Below are positions 12,924 through 22,748 of a stretch of DNA of 64,000 nucleotides, one piece after another. Under the pieces are notes generated by a model. The model saw only the letters and a program-made list of their open reading frames with translations, was not told the DNA's origin and made no database searches. The position numbers were made by a program, and so were the translations under genes. Every line of letters begins with the position of its first letter. Positions within the stretch are counted from its first letter, which is position 1. This DNA is from Erigeron canadensis (taxonomy: Eukaryota; Streptophyta; Magnoliopsida; Asterales; Asteraceae): assembly GCF_010389155.1 (NCBI RefSeq), contig NC_057766.1, positions 31,567,516 to 31,631,515 of the forward strand, in the 5' to 3' direction.

Positions 12924-15172
12924 ATGGCAAACAACAATATGTATGATGAGACGACACCAATCATTTGTTGTTCTTCTTCATCTAACATCAATTATTCCCA
13001 ACCAGCAGCTGAAACCACCGATGACATCTCTTTGTTCCTCCGACAAATCCTTCTTAAATCATCTTCATCCTTAACAACAACATCTCATTCTTGGCCATCT
13101 ATTGTTACAACTACTACTACTACTACTACTAAACAAACACAATGTGAAATGCCACCACTTCAACCCGTTTATCCATCCGGGTTACCCGTTCCTAACCGGA
13201 TCCCCACTCTTGGTTGTTCTTCAACAGCTGGTGGTCATTATCACCCTTTGGCAAATCTAATGCCATATGTCTCTTCTTCGACGACGACTAATATTGATAA
13301 TAATAATAATAATAATAATAATGACTTTGATGAATATGATAATGAAAGTACTGAGGTATTAATACATTTCGTGTTTCTTTCCTCTTTTTTCTTTATTGTA
13401 GATAATGGATTTTGGTGGTGTTATCGTTTTGCTATTACTTACTCGTATATTTTAAAATGTTTAGCTGTAAATGATATGCCACTTATAATTAAAATGTACG
13501 TTTTAATTGTTGTTTTATAATATAGTCACTCATTTTGTTAAAGCATTAATGTTTTTTTTTTTGATCAACTGTAAATCCCCTCATTTTATTGTAGCTAGAA
13601 TCGGTTTAATTTATAAAAAAAATATATATTGTACACCTTTTTTGAGCTTTTATCAACTATATATTGAGCTTTTATGACGTGTTTACGTGTCATGAATAGG
13701 TCTAGGATGTTGAAGAGGTCCATAAACATTTTGATATTAATGTATTTGTGATTGTGATTAGCTTCCTTAATTAATATCTCATCAAACTTTGGTTTGATCA
13801 TAATTAAGGAGGGTGGTTTTGAAAATATGATGGAAGAAATGTCGACAAAATCCAACACTACTAGCCGTAACCCATCCAAACGAACTAGAGCTGCCGAGGT
13901 TCACAATATGTCAGAAAAGGTTTGTTTAATTATTGCATCTCCAAATTAAATTATTTGTGTTTTTGCATTTTTGTATATAAATATTCGAAATTTGATGGAA
14001 TGTGTAATGTAATGGACAGAGGAGGAGAAGCAGGATAAATGAGAAAATGAAGGCCTTACAAAAACTAATTCCAAATTCCAATAAGGTTAGTGAGCTTTCT
14101 ACACTATGTTTTATTCGAGCCAAATTGTATGTGTTTAATTATATGTTTTTTATTACATCAAAAAATTTCCAGTCACTATTGATTTGCGAGTATTTTTGTT
14201 TGGGTTTTATGATTAAAATTAATTGGTACAAAAGGACCAACAAAATTGGACTTAAACTAAACATTGGCGTCTGGCTTGCTATTTTATTTTTGTCGAGTTT
14301 GCGCTTTTTTTTAGTTAACAATCAAGTAGCTGTCGAATTTGTTTTGGATCCGTTTTTTTTTTCCTTTTTTTGTTTTTATTGTATTTGTGGATTTGATTGA
14401 TAGACGGATAAGGCGTCAATGTTGGATGAAGCCATTGAATATCTCAAGCAGCTTCAACTCCGAGTTCAGGTATATATGCAATACATATGAACTCATATAA
14501 TAGTGCTTGTCAATTTATTTTTAAAAACTAAATCCATTAATTAACATTTTGATTGATAGATGTTAACAATGCGGAACGGAATTAATCTATATTCCATGTC
14601 CCAACCACCGGTAGTTCTTCAGCCTAACCATCTTCCTAATTCAAGAATCGGCTTAAATGAAAGAAACGAAACCATAAACATGGCGTCGATGAACCAAGAA
14701 ATGTATACAAATCCCATGCTTAGTCTCCCAATTCATTGCACAAACCGAGGCCCACCACAACCAACGTTACTTGATTTTTCACACATAATCAATCGGCCAG
14801 AACCTTCATCTCCTTTAGCGGTATGTAACTTGATATTTTTTTTAAGGTCTATTGTTACATTTTATTATAATACAAGGAAAATGACTTGTAGCATATACGT
14901 GTTTTCGTTCATTTATAGGAATGTTTGATGAGTAGCAATGAATCTAAGGTGGCTCAAATATTAATGCATTCGCAACACGAACGGGTAAGCATATATTGGT
15001 TTTTCTCTAGACTATAATTGCAATTATATTATGACATCTAGTGTCTTGCTAGTTGTCTTTAAATAAAATGAATTCTGCCATTCCAAAAAAAAAAAAAAAA
15101 AACATAACCATACTAATAAGGCCTTATTTTCTATGTTTTGACTTGTTTTTTTAGGGGTTGCACCGGAAATGA
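12924..15172 (+). CDS. SPT: SPATULA/ALCATRAZ-type bHLH transcription factor
   Basis: Nuclear DNA-binding factor. In Arabidopsis SPT and ALC act in carpel margin and fruit dehiscence-zone development and in growth restraint. Exons: 12924-13355, 13809-13919, 14020-14085, 14404-14469, 14560-14820, 14919-14984 and 15155-15172, all joined in phase 0, giving 339 residues. The N-terminal DISLFLRQIL (about 35-44) matches the amphipathic motif of SPT/ALC proteins. Residues 167-225 form the bHLH, with KRTRAAEVHNMSEKRRR and the H176-E180-R184 E-box contacts, then LIPNSNKTDKASMLDEA. MLTMRNGINL follows, which favours SPT over ALC. Exon 1 has runs of Thr (ACT codons near 13108-13130) and Asn (AAT codons near 13298-13322). 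The exon 2 start at 13809 was chosen because it gives the SPT-like STEEGGFE junction. Subfamily confidence is high; the exact orthologue is inferred. Confidence 0.9.
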
Positions 15173-15884
15173 ATATCTTGTGAGGATACAGAGATGTGAA
15201 AATGCCACTTTTAAGTCATGAAGTTGAGCTCGATCTTTTTAACTGTTATGGTATTCTGTACTATGATTTCAAGGTGGTGTCAATATGTTTGCTTTGTTAT
15301 ATTGTATTACCTTGAATGATGATGGTGAAGTTTTTGACTTTTTTCCATGGTTGAGTTGAATTTGACTAATGAAAGACTTTAGATGAATTAATTAAGTGCG
15401 GTTTTTTATAGTATATGAAGAAGTATATATCGTTGAGTCTAAAGTCGTCATTTAAAAAAATTGATTTTTTTGGTAACATGTCTTTTTGAATTATGTGATT
15501 CATTGTATCAATTCAGTGAAGGATCTGCTAAACATGGTTAAATTGACATGAGACTAAGAAAAGTTATTTTGTTTGTCAGTCATGATTTGTTAGCCCGAAT
15601 TATTTGTTTTTCAAAAATCAACGTTGATGTTTAACGTCTTGTCAAAGTATAAATAAAATAATGTTGTTGAAAAAATACCCGATAAATCTGAGGGTTTGGC
15701 AGTTTTATGCACATTAGATAGGAGTGATTGGGAGTCGGGTACTCATCGCCTCATCAAGCAACCCATACCCGATCGGCTACACCATGGAGGGTGTTCGGGT
15801 AAGGGTCGGTTAAGGCCTGATCGGGTAGTAATTCGAGTATTGAAACCGAGTTTGGGTAAGAAGTTTTGAATGTTGGAAGGTAGT

Positions 15885-15921
15885 GGGTCCCCCTCCCCCC
15901 ACCCCCCCCCCCCCCCCCCCC
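15885..15921. repeat. Poly-C tract
   Basis: Cytosine-rich run ending in 20 consecutive C (15902-15921), followed shortly by a poly-T run near 15939. It stands out in this AT-rich DNA. Confidence 0.9.
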
Positions 15922-16084
15922 AAACGGCTAGATCTAATTTTTTTTTTTTTTTTTAAATTTTAATCCACTTTTCAACCTTTTCACCCATAAAAACCCCATT
16001 TTTCTTCCAATTTTTACACCACAACTTTCATTTTCACCCAATTTCCATTTACTTCACAACTTCCTTTCAACCAAAATCACTACA

Positions 16085-16530
16085 ATGGACCTTCGTGATT
16101 GTAAAATGGCTATCCAAACTCACCTAAATCACGACTCCAAACACCTCTCAGATGTGAATAACGTCATTCAGGGCGTTTCCGAGAAAAAAGCGGCTTACGA
16201 AGCCGCAATCAACCGACTCATTGCCCGGGTTATGCACGTAACATCGCGGAGAATGAGCATCTTATATAACTTCGACATAAGATCGACTGACTGAATCAAG
16301 TTATTTTTCAGTTAAACGCCGCTTCTTCAACATTGACCAGGACGCTAGACCACGGAGTATTCTCGCAAGTCAATGTGGGTGGTGGTCAGGATGTACCTTA
16401 CTACTCTGACCCGGGGAAGGAGTACGTTTCTCCTCTACCAGACGCGGCCACCGAGTCTCCTGAGCGCTATCGCTACATTCACCGCAATGACGGTGACAAC
16501 ACTGTTGACTCGGATTATTCCGAGGCTTAG
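16085..16530 (+). pseudogene. Degenerate ORF pair of unknown origin
   Basis: A 69-codon frame at 16085-16294 has a charged, helix-like sequence (KKAAYEAAINRLIAR). A second frame at 16333-16530, shifted by two, is acidic and Ser/Asp-rich and ends at a TAG. The GC content is higher than the surroundings. Sequence upstream (15720-15860) and downstream (16700-16850) carries repeated GGGTAAG/GGGTA motifs and a weak terminal-inverted-repeat look. It may be the remains of an ORF from a DNA transposon, possibly PIF/Harbinger type; I do not recognise the protein. Confidence 0.35.
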
Positions 16531-16533
16531 TTT

Positions 16534-16596
16534 AAGTTTTATTTAAGTATTTTAGTTTTATTTAAGTGTTTTAGTTTTATTTAAGTGTTTTTTAGT
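16534..16596. repeat. Short tandem repeat, about 20-bp unit
   Basis: Three imperfect copies of a unit with the core TTTTATTTAAGT directly after the ORF pair. Confidence 0.7.
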
Positions 16597-17069
16597 CGTA
16601 TTTAATCATTTTCCATATTATGTATTGTGGTTTTTATTTTAATGAAATTATGTTTTATATTTATATGGTTTTAATTATATGTATTAAAATTAAATGAAAA
16701 AGAAAATGAAATTGGGTAAGAATTGAGTATGTATTGTCAGTGATTTGGGTAAGAATTGGGTAAAATTGGATAGTTGTGAGTTGAAAAGTTTTGATTAGAG
16801 GATAAATTAGATAAGAATTGGGTAACTTTTTTGTACTTCTTCCACCCTTGTAACAATTCAAATATAGGTAAAACCTATAAAAGAGAAATACTTATGATAA
16901 TTGGGTTATGCAGTAACAAGCGAAACCCAAAAGTTTAGAGTCGTTATTTGAAAAGATGCAAGATTTTGTGGATAGAAATGACTACACATTTTTAAGGGCC
17001 AAACTTAGCGTTTCAAAGGAGTCTCGGTTTGATTTTCACCAGCTAGTTCCAATTGTTGGTGGCTTGGTG

Positions 17070-17127
17070 GTATGTATGTACAAAAATGTAATCATATGGT
17101 ATGTATGTACAAAAATGTAATCATACC
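17070..17127. repeat. 29-bp tandem duplication
   Basis: Two consecutive near-identical copies beginning TATGTATGTACAAAAATG. It is a simple local duplication. Confidence 0.85.
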
Positions 17128-17324
17128 ATTCTGCAAGAAATCAAGAAAAAGTCCATTTTGTGAGTGATTAGGTAAAATACTGTACTTCCAAGTCCCCAAC
17201 CCGAAAAAGTAACTGCAGAGTACTATAGACTATCTTTTTGATGACTTTTGACTTCCATTGGGTTATCCGTAGTCTAACGCAAGTATTCAAAATAATTGAT
17301 GAGTTATAAAATTGGTGCCTGATG

Positions 17325-18031
17325 ATCCGACCAGTATTTTAGTAACTCGACCACACTTTTTGCAGCGAGGGTCACTACAAAAAGGGTCGCTGCAAAAAGT
17401 GAATAAAACAAATTTACACTAATGTCTGTCAAGTCAACAGTGTACACATTTTACACATTTTAAAAATACATGATAAGTAGCCATATATTTATATTAACTT
17501 TTATACTTTTAATTTTATTTATATGCTCTTTACTTATATATTTACTTGTGTTTTATACCTAATATAGTTTACTTATACGTTTTTTCTACGTAATCTTTAA
17601 TATTTTTTTTATACTAAATAGCCTGGTGCCCGCCTATTGCAGCGCCTATACAGTGATCACAATACAAAACATGTGAGGGGATGCGACGACGATAATTGCG
17701 AAGCAAACACTTGTGTTACTCCATAAAAATTACCATGATATATCGACTTCAAACAAAGGAAACGTAACCGTTTATTATAGAAAGAAAAACCTTAGTTGAT
17801 GATGATGAATCCGGCGGCGGTGGTTGGTGACGATGAATCCGATGAGAGAGAGGGGTTGTGATCTAGTGTGTGTGTTGATTTAGTTAACATATGTAAACTA
17901 TTAAAGAGATTAAAAAGATAGAAAAGATGAATATGAATTTGTTTTATTCACTTTTTGCAGCGACCCTTTTTGCAGCGACCCTCGCTGCAAAAAGTGAGTG
18001 GTCGAAATACCAAAAAAGAGGGTCGGGATAC
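17325..18031. mobile_element. Terminal-inverted-repeat element, about 0.7 kb
   Basis: Inverted arms of about 90 bases face each other at 17325-17414 and 17937-18031. Each contains CTTTTTGCAGCGAGGGTC, a spacer, and GGGTCGCTGCAAAAAGTG, so each arm is itself a small palindrome. In the left arm the inner copy reads CACTACAAAAAGGGTCG, where CACTACAAAAA resembles a CACTA terminus. The interior is AT-rich and non-coding, with a short GC-richer part near 17800-17860. Family assignment is uncertain (CACTA-like or Mutator-like). Confidence 0.65.
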
Positions 18032-18350
18032 AGGCTGTGATAAAATTTTATCTACTTTTTGTATATATGAAAAGGGAAAGACAAATATACTGCTAGAAAC
18101 ATATATCCTTCTCCATTTCCCTTCACAATCTCCCCCACCCCCCTAAAAATCACGTGTGTAAATACAAAATCATCTCTCCTCACAATCTGCTAGAACTCTA
18201 AAAATATGTTGCTTCTAGCAGCATACTTATTAACCCCATATGATAAACGTTGATTTATAAAGTTTACGTAAAAAAAAATATTTAATGAAATTTTCCCAAT
18301 TACTAAAGTCAAGAAATTTTGCCGTTTCAAAAAAAATATATATAATTATA

Positions 18351-19108
18351 TCTATATATTAATACAAACGGAAGGATGAACAGTAGCTTGGATGAATAGT
18401 AACTACCTATGTGGCGAGTTACTATTCGTCCACCACATATACTGAACTACGAATTGAATTTTGTCATATCACATCCCGTTCGAATTTTTAAATGCAGGTT
18501 ACTTATTGGTTTCCTTCACACTTTTTTTTCCTTTTGGGTGTCCAATCAATATATCGCAACTTTTCCACCGAATTTTGCCATAGTGCATCCCGTTCAAATT
18601 TTCAAACGCATGTTACTTATTGGTTTCTTTCACATTTTTTTTCCTTTTGGGTTTCCAATCAATGTATTGCAACTTTTTCATTGTCATATCATGTACCATT
18701 ATGTACCACTATTTACTTTTTTCCATATTTTTCTCATTTGGTGTTTTTAACTAATATATTGAAAACTTTTTTATTTAAATTTTTTTCTTTCGTTTTTTTT
18801 ATTGCATATATAAAATATAAGTATTCGTTATTATAGACTTTTTAGAAGCGTTTGTGGTTTTCACTTTAGACAAATATGTATTTCATATTCCAAAGTTTTT
18901 AGCTAGCATATATTGCGACACATCATCAATAGCAAAACGTAATCACAATAGGTGAAAGCACGCAATGCATGGAAATAATCTAATGTGGTTTAGTCCTTAA
19001 ATAAATATATATTTGAAACAACACATCATTGATATTATATTAAGCGGAATAATACAAGTGTTACAATATGACAGTTGAAGCCCGCAACGCGGTGCCCAAT
19101 TTTACTAG
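18351..19108 (+). mobile_element. Non-autonomous Helitron
   Basis: The 5' end reads TCTATATATTAATACAAACG and the 3' end is CTAG at 19105-19108. A small hairpin CCGC-AAC-GCGG lies just upstream (about 19082-19092). Insertion is between A (18350) and T (19109), as for Helitrons, with no target duplication. The interior contains a tandem duplication of about 118 bases (near 18470-18690) and no Rep/helicase coding sequence. Confidence 0.75.
18470..18690. repeat. 118-bp tandem duplication inside the Helitron
   Basis: Two copies share ATCCCGTTC, TTACTTATTGGTTTC and CCTTTTGGGT in the same order. The long forward frames across it reflect the repeat, not a protein. Confidence 0.75.
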
Positions 19109-19144
19109 TAATAATAATAAGAAAGACGAGTAATGTCAAACAAA

Positions 19145-19310
19145 GATGCATAGAAATGACTTGGTTATGACCCAAGTCTAAAGTCCAGCTATTATATTAT
19201 TAAAATGGATTGCCATGTAGACTGGGTTAGAGAGTAAAGCCTAGTTATGACCCAACTCTAAAGTCCAGTTATTAAACTATGAAAATGGATTGGGTCTTGG
19301 TCAAAATGGT
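19145..19310. repeat. Imperfect tandem duplication, about 85-bp unit
   Basis: The segment with TTATGACCCAAGTCTAAAG and AAAATGGATTG occurs twice in a row with several differences. Confidence 0.65.
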
Positions 19311-19354
19311 TGATAATCTTTTTTTGTACATACTAAATTGCTTTAACTAATAGT

Positions 19355-19601
19355 TATGCCAATGGGTTAAAACCCTAGCGACATTTCGAAGTCCTGCAAT
19401 GATGTTTAGATCCTGGGAGACCAGGGTTCGAGTCTGAGCAGATGAGGTTTTACCTCCAATATAACGTCATGTCTTCTGTAACGGTTAAATTGGTTGGTTT
19501 TCCCTCCCCTGTGGTCCCTGACTTCGTGGATCGGTCGTTAGTGACTGTCTGCCCGTATGGATGTAACGGCTAGCCGTCCCGTAACACGAACGTTAAAAAA
19601 A
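19355..19601 (+). mobile_element. tRNA-derived SINE
   Basis: A B-box-like GGTTCGAGTCT lies near 19426. An upstream GGGTTAAAACCCTAG region sits where an A box would be. The element ends in CGTTAAAAAAA, an A-tail. Its length, about 245 bases, is typical for plant SINEs. Exact 5' border is uncertain. Confidence 0.55.
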
Positions 19602-19989
19602 GTAGTTAATACTATACTAATAATACTATATAGTTAGTTATAAAAAAAATTGTATGGATCATTTTTTAAATAACTTTAATTTTTGAAATATATTCAAATC
19701 CAGAAATAAAAGTTATAAATTTAATTCATATAAGCGGTCAGGATTGATGGTGATCGATGGTTGTCTTTGCCGACCGTCGGCTTTGTATCGAATAATACAT
19801 AAGGATATATTTGTGATGATATGTTTGTTATCGGTTGATAATTTATTCAAATATAAATACAAATGACCAAATTTATGTTTATTTGTCATTGAGAGTAATT
19901 TAAATGACCGTTCTTTGAAATGAAATTTTAAAAGTTGAAGACACAAAGTGACATGTTTAAGTAACAATAGGAGTTCAAGATTCACATAA

Positions 19990-20341
19990 GACTGAGGTGT
20001 TTGGTATGATGGAATGGAAAGGAGAAAAAGGGAATGAGAAAGATTTTCCTTGTTTGTTTGCGACGAAGAAAGAAAATGAGAAAGGGGAATCAATTCTATT
20101 TTCTCCATTTTCTCCATTCTCTACAAATTGTAGAGAATGAAAAAAAAAATTTATATTTTTTTGGAGATGTTATATGTAATAAATATATTATTATTTAAAA
20201 TTTTATTTTTTATATATATTTATTCTCTGTGGGTACCAAACAACATAATCCATTCTCTTTCCAAATACTCATTCTCTTTCTCGCTATTTTTATTTTATAT
20301 TACAATTCTATTCTTTATGATTTCTTCATACCAATAACTCA
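19990..20341. mobile_element. Probable Tourist/Harbinger-like MITE
   Basis: The left edge CTGAGGTGTTTGGTATGA pairs with the right edge, which inverted reads CTGAGTTATTGGTATGA. Subterminal GGAATGGA/CATTCTC motifs are also inverted. The target duplication is not clear. The minus-strand frame at 19713-20117 crosses this edge and is not a gene. Confidence 0.5.
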
Positions 20342-20953
20342 GGAGGAAATTAATACATGGCAAGTTAGTGGTAGGAGGAATCAAAGAAGAGGAATGATTC
20401 ATAAGCGTGATAGTTGGTGTAGAAAGAAGGGTCAAATTGGAATTCAAGTAGCCTTTCTCAAACGAACTTTTAATTACTCATTTGTCGTTTCTTTACTTGT
20501 TACACACTGTATAGTTGATATTGATATAAACAATAAACATAGGATGACAAAAGTAGTATTATTTAATTCAACATAATGAAAACTGTGGAATTTATTATTA
20601 TACCGACCCGTTAACACGACACAATACTATTTTAACATGTCAAATCTATTAACTTGAGCACTAATTTAGACCTTTATAACTCCAAGTTAAAAAAACCAAA
20701 GAAGTAATGTATCTTTGATGAATATGTTATCATACTTTTAGATTCACTTCTTGTCCTTGACCTCAAAAATCTTATACATCCTTATTCATACCACTAATGA
20801 ATTTGGCAGTCGAAATTTGTGCGGTCGACACATGAGCATGACCATGGTATTGGTTTTCCTAGAATCCTACCCATAAACTACATTCAGGACTAACAAAGGT
20901 AATTATTCGATGGATTTATTATTGAATTATCCCTTCAAACTAAATAACTTTAA

Positions 20954-21108
20954 GGGAAATGCTAAATACAACCATAAGGGCTGTATTTAACGTGCATAAA
21001 AAACTTGTACCTTCCATATTAAAAGTTCGACCCCTTATTTTCATGGTAAATGTACAAACAATTTATGCATCTTAAACACAACCCTAAGGGCTGTATTTAG
21101 CAAACCCC
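20954..21108. mobile_element. Mutator-like MITE with perfect 9-bp duplication
   Basis: The 155-base element starts GGGAAATGCTAAATACA and, inverted from the other end, GGGGTTTGCTAAATACA. Inverted similarity continues through most of both arms (GGCTGTATTTA motifs). It is flanked on both sides by TAACTTTAA (20945-20953 and 21109-21117), a perfect 9-bp target-site duplication as made by Mutator-type transposases. Confidence 0.85.
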
Positions 21109-21528
21109 TAACTTTAATTAGATTATTAATCAAAACCGTGACACAACCTGAAATATCCGCCATTCCTTCAGGATTAAGACAAAAAGCTAGCCAACCATCT
21201 TTAATTTTTAGTAACAATTTATTAATTTAACATCTAAGTATGTACCCTTTTATAAACATTTAACTAATAACAATATAACAACGTAAAACAAAATCTTTTT
21301 AGTTAAATAATAGAAGAAATAAAAAACCAAAACCTAGTATATAGTCGACAACAATCAAGACACACAAGTAGAACAACAAATGACTTGTAGGTAGACAAAT
21401 TTAATAACAACAAAATGTTTAAAGAAGACTATTAAAATTTGTTGTTTTTAAAATGAGACCAATCGTTAGAAGTGAGATGATATACCTAGAATATCTTTTT
21501 TGGAGGAGGATTCATAAAAACTGTAACT

Positions 21529-21531
<3 letters not shown>

Positions 21532-21582
<51 letters not shown>
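21532..21582. repeat. (TA)n microsatellite
   Basis: About 25 TA units without interruption. Confidence 0.95.
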
Positions 21583-21584
<2 letters not shown>

Positions 21585-21899
21585 AATAAGATGTGTTTGG
21601 CTTAGCTTATTTTAATTTATCTTTGATAGTTTTAAAAATGAGAAGTATGAAACATAAATCAACTCAAATAAGTAAGTTAATTTACAAATAAGCTAAAGGC
21701 AAATACCTCATAAATGAATTAAAAGTCTCGTTAAGTTAAGTTGGTTGTTAGACTCCTTGGTTGTTAGACTTGGTTTTTAGACTCCTTGGTTGTTAGAACA
21801 AACGATGTTACTTAAATTAGTTGATGTATTTAATTTCTACCTGTAAGTTTTAGGTTTGATCTTTTAAAATAATATGTTTGTGTGATTTTCTTTTTGAAA

Positions 21900-22175
21900 T
21901 GTTTGCTTATCTTTTAAACCATATGAGAAACAACTTAATTAATAAGACATCATCCATTTTGTAAGATAAAATGTTTATTTACATGATCAATTGAATGTTT
22001 ATTAAAAAGAGGAAAAAAAAATCGTTAAAAAGGCAAATGTTTGCTTATCTTTAAAACCATATGAAAAATAGTTTAATTAACAAGACATCATCCATTTTGT
22101 AAGACAAAATGTTTATTTACATGATCAATTGATTGTTTATTAAAAAGAGAAAAAAAAACTTTGTTAGAAAGGCAA
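21900..22175. repeat. 138-bp tandem duplication
   Basis: Two consecutive copies start TGTTTGCTTATCTTT (21900 and 22038) and share AAGACATCATCCATTTTGTA and TTTACATGATCAATTGA. They differ at roughly a dozen positions. The sequence is non-coding. Confidence 0.85.
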
Positions 22176-22644
22176 ATATATACAAGTATAACAACAACAA
22201 TGTCTAATCCATTCTTAATTGGGCTATGAGAGACATAAGATATAGACAGATTTGGTTACCTAAAGTTGAGACGGGTTCCATAAAGATTTTCATTTGATCC
22301 TGTTCGAAGGGCAAATATGTAATAATATAAAAATGCGTGAAAAGAAAGAAGGGAGATTTACATATATGTTCCATGTTAAAGACATAATTATATGTATGTT
22401 CAAAGCATGCTTTAAAAGCATTTTATTTATATATTAAAAATTTGTGAAATAGAATATATATAAAATAGAATATATATATAGTAAGAAAGAATATATACAC
22501 ATAAATTATAAATTGGATTCTATTAAATAGACTTTGTTAAAATCGCGCATCCATTTCTTTCTCCCTTCTTCCTCCTCCAACAACACACAATTTTTTCTTT
22601 TCTTTTCTTTATTTATATATCTTCCCTCTTCATTGTTTACCCGC

Positions 22645-22648
22645 GCGC

Positions 22649-22679
<31 letters not shown>

Positions 22680-22680
22680 A
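22645..22680. repeat. (ACACAT)n microsatellite in the NAPRT leader
   Basis: ACACAT/ACACAC units lie about 70 to 100 bases before the likely NAPRT start codon, so they are probably within its 5' untranslated region. Confidence 0.8.
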
Positions 22681-22748
22681 ATATATAAATAAACATACAT
22701 ATATAGATGCAAAATATAGATATAAGCAATAGATATAATAGGGGGGGA

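Larger units (their letters stand above)
15173..22700. other. Transposon-rich intergenic region
   Basis: About 7.5 kb between the bHLH and NAPRT genes. It holds a degenerate ORF pair near 16085-16530, an inverted-repeat element, a Helitron, a SINE, MITEs and local tandem duplications, each listed separately. No intact host gene is seen. Confidence 0.6.

Noticed and set aside
18409..18836. Two long overlapping frames of about 113 residues
   Set aside because: They lie in the Helitron's tandem duplication; the repeated peptide comes from the DNA repeat.
19713..20117. 134-codon minus frame
   Set aside because: It spans the edge of a MITE and is low in complexity; no homology recognised.
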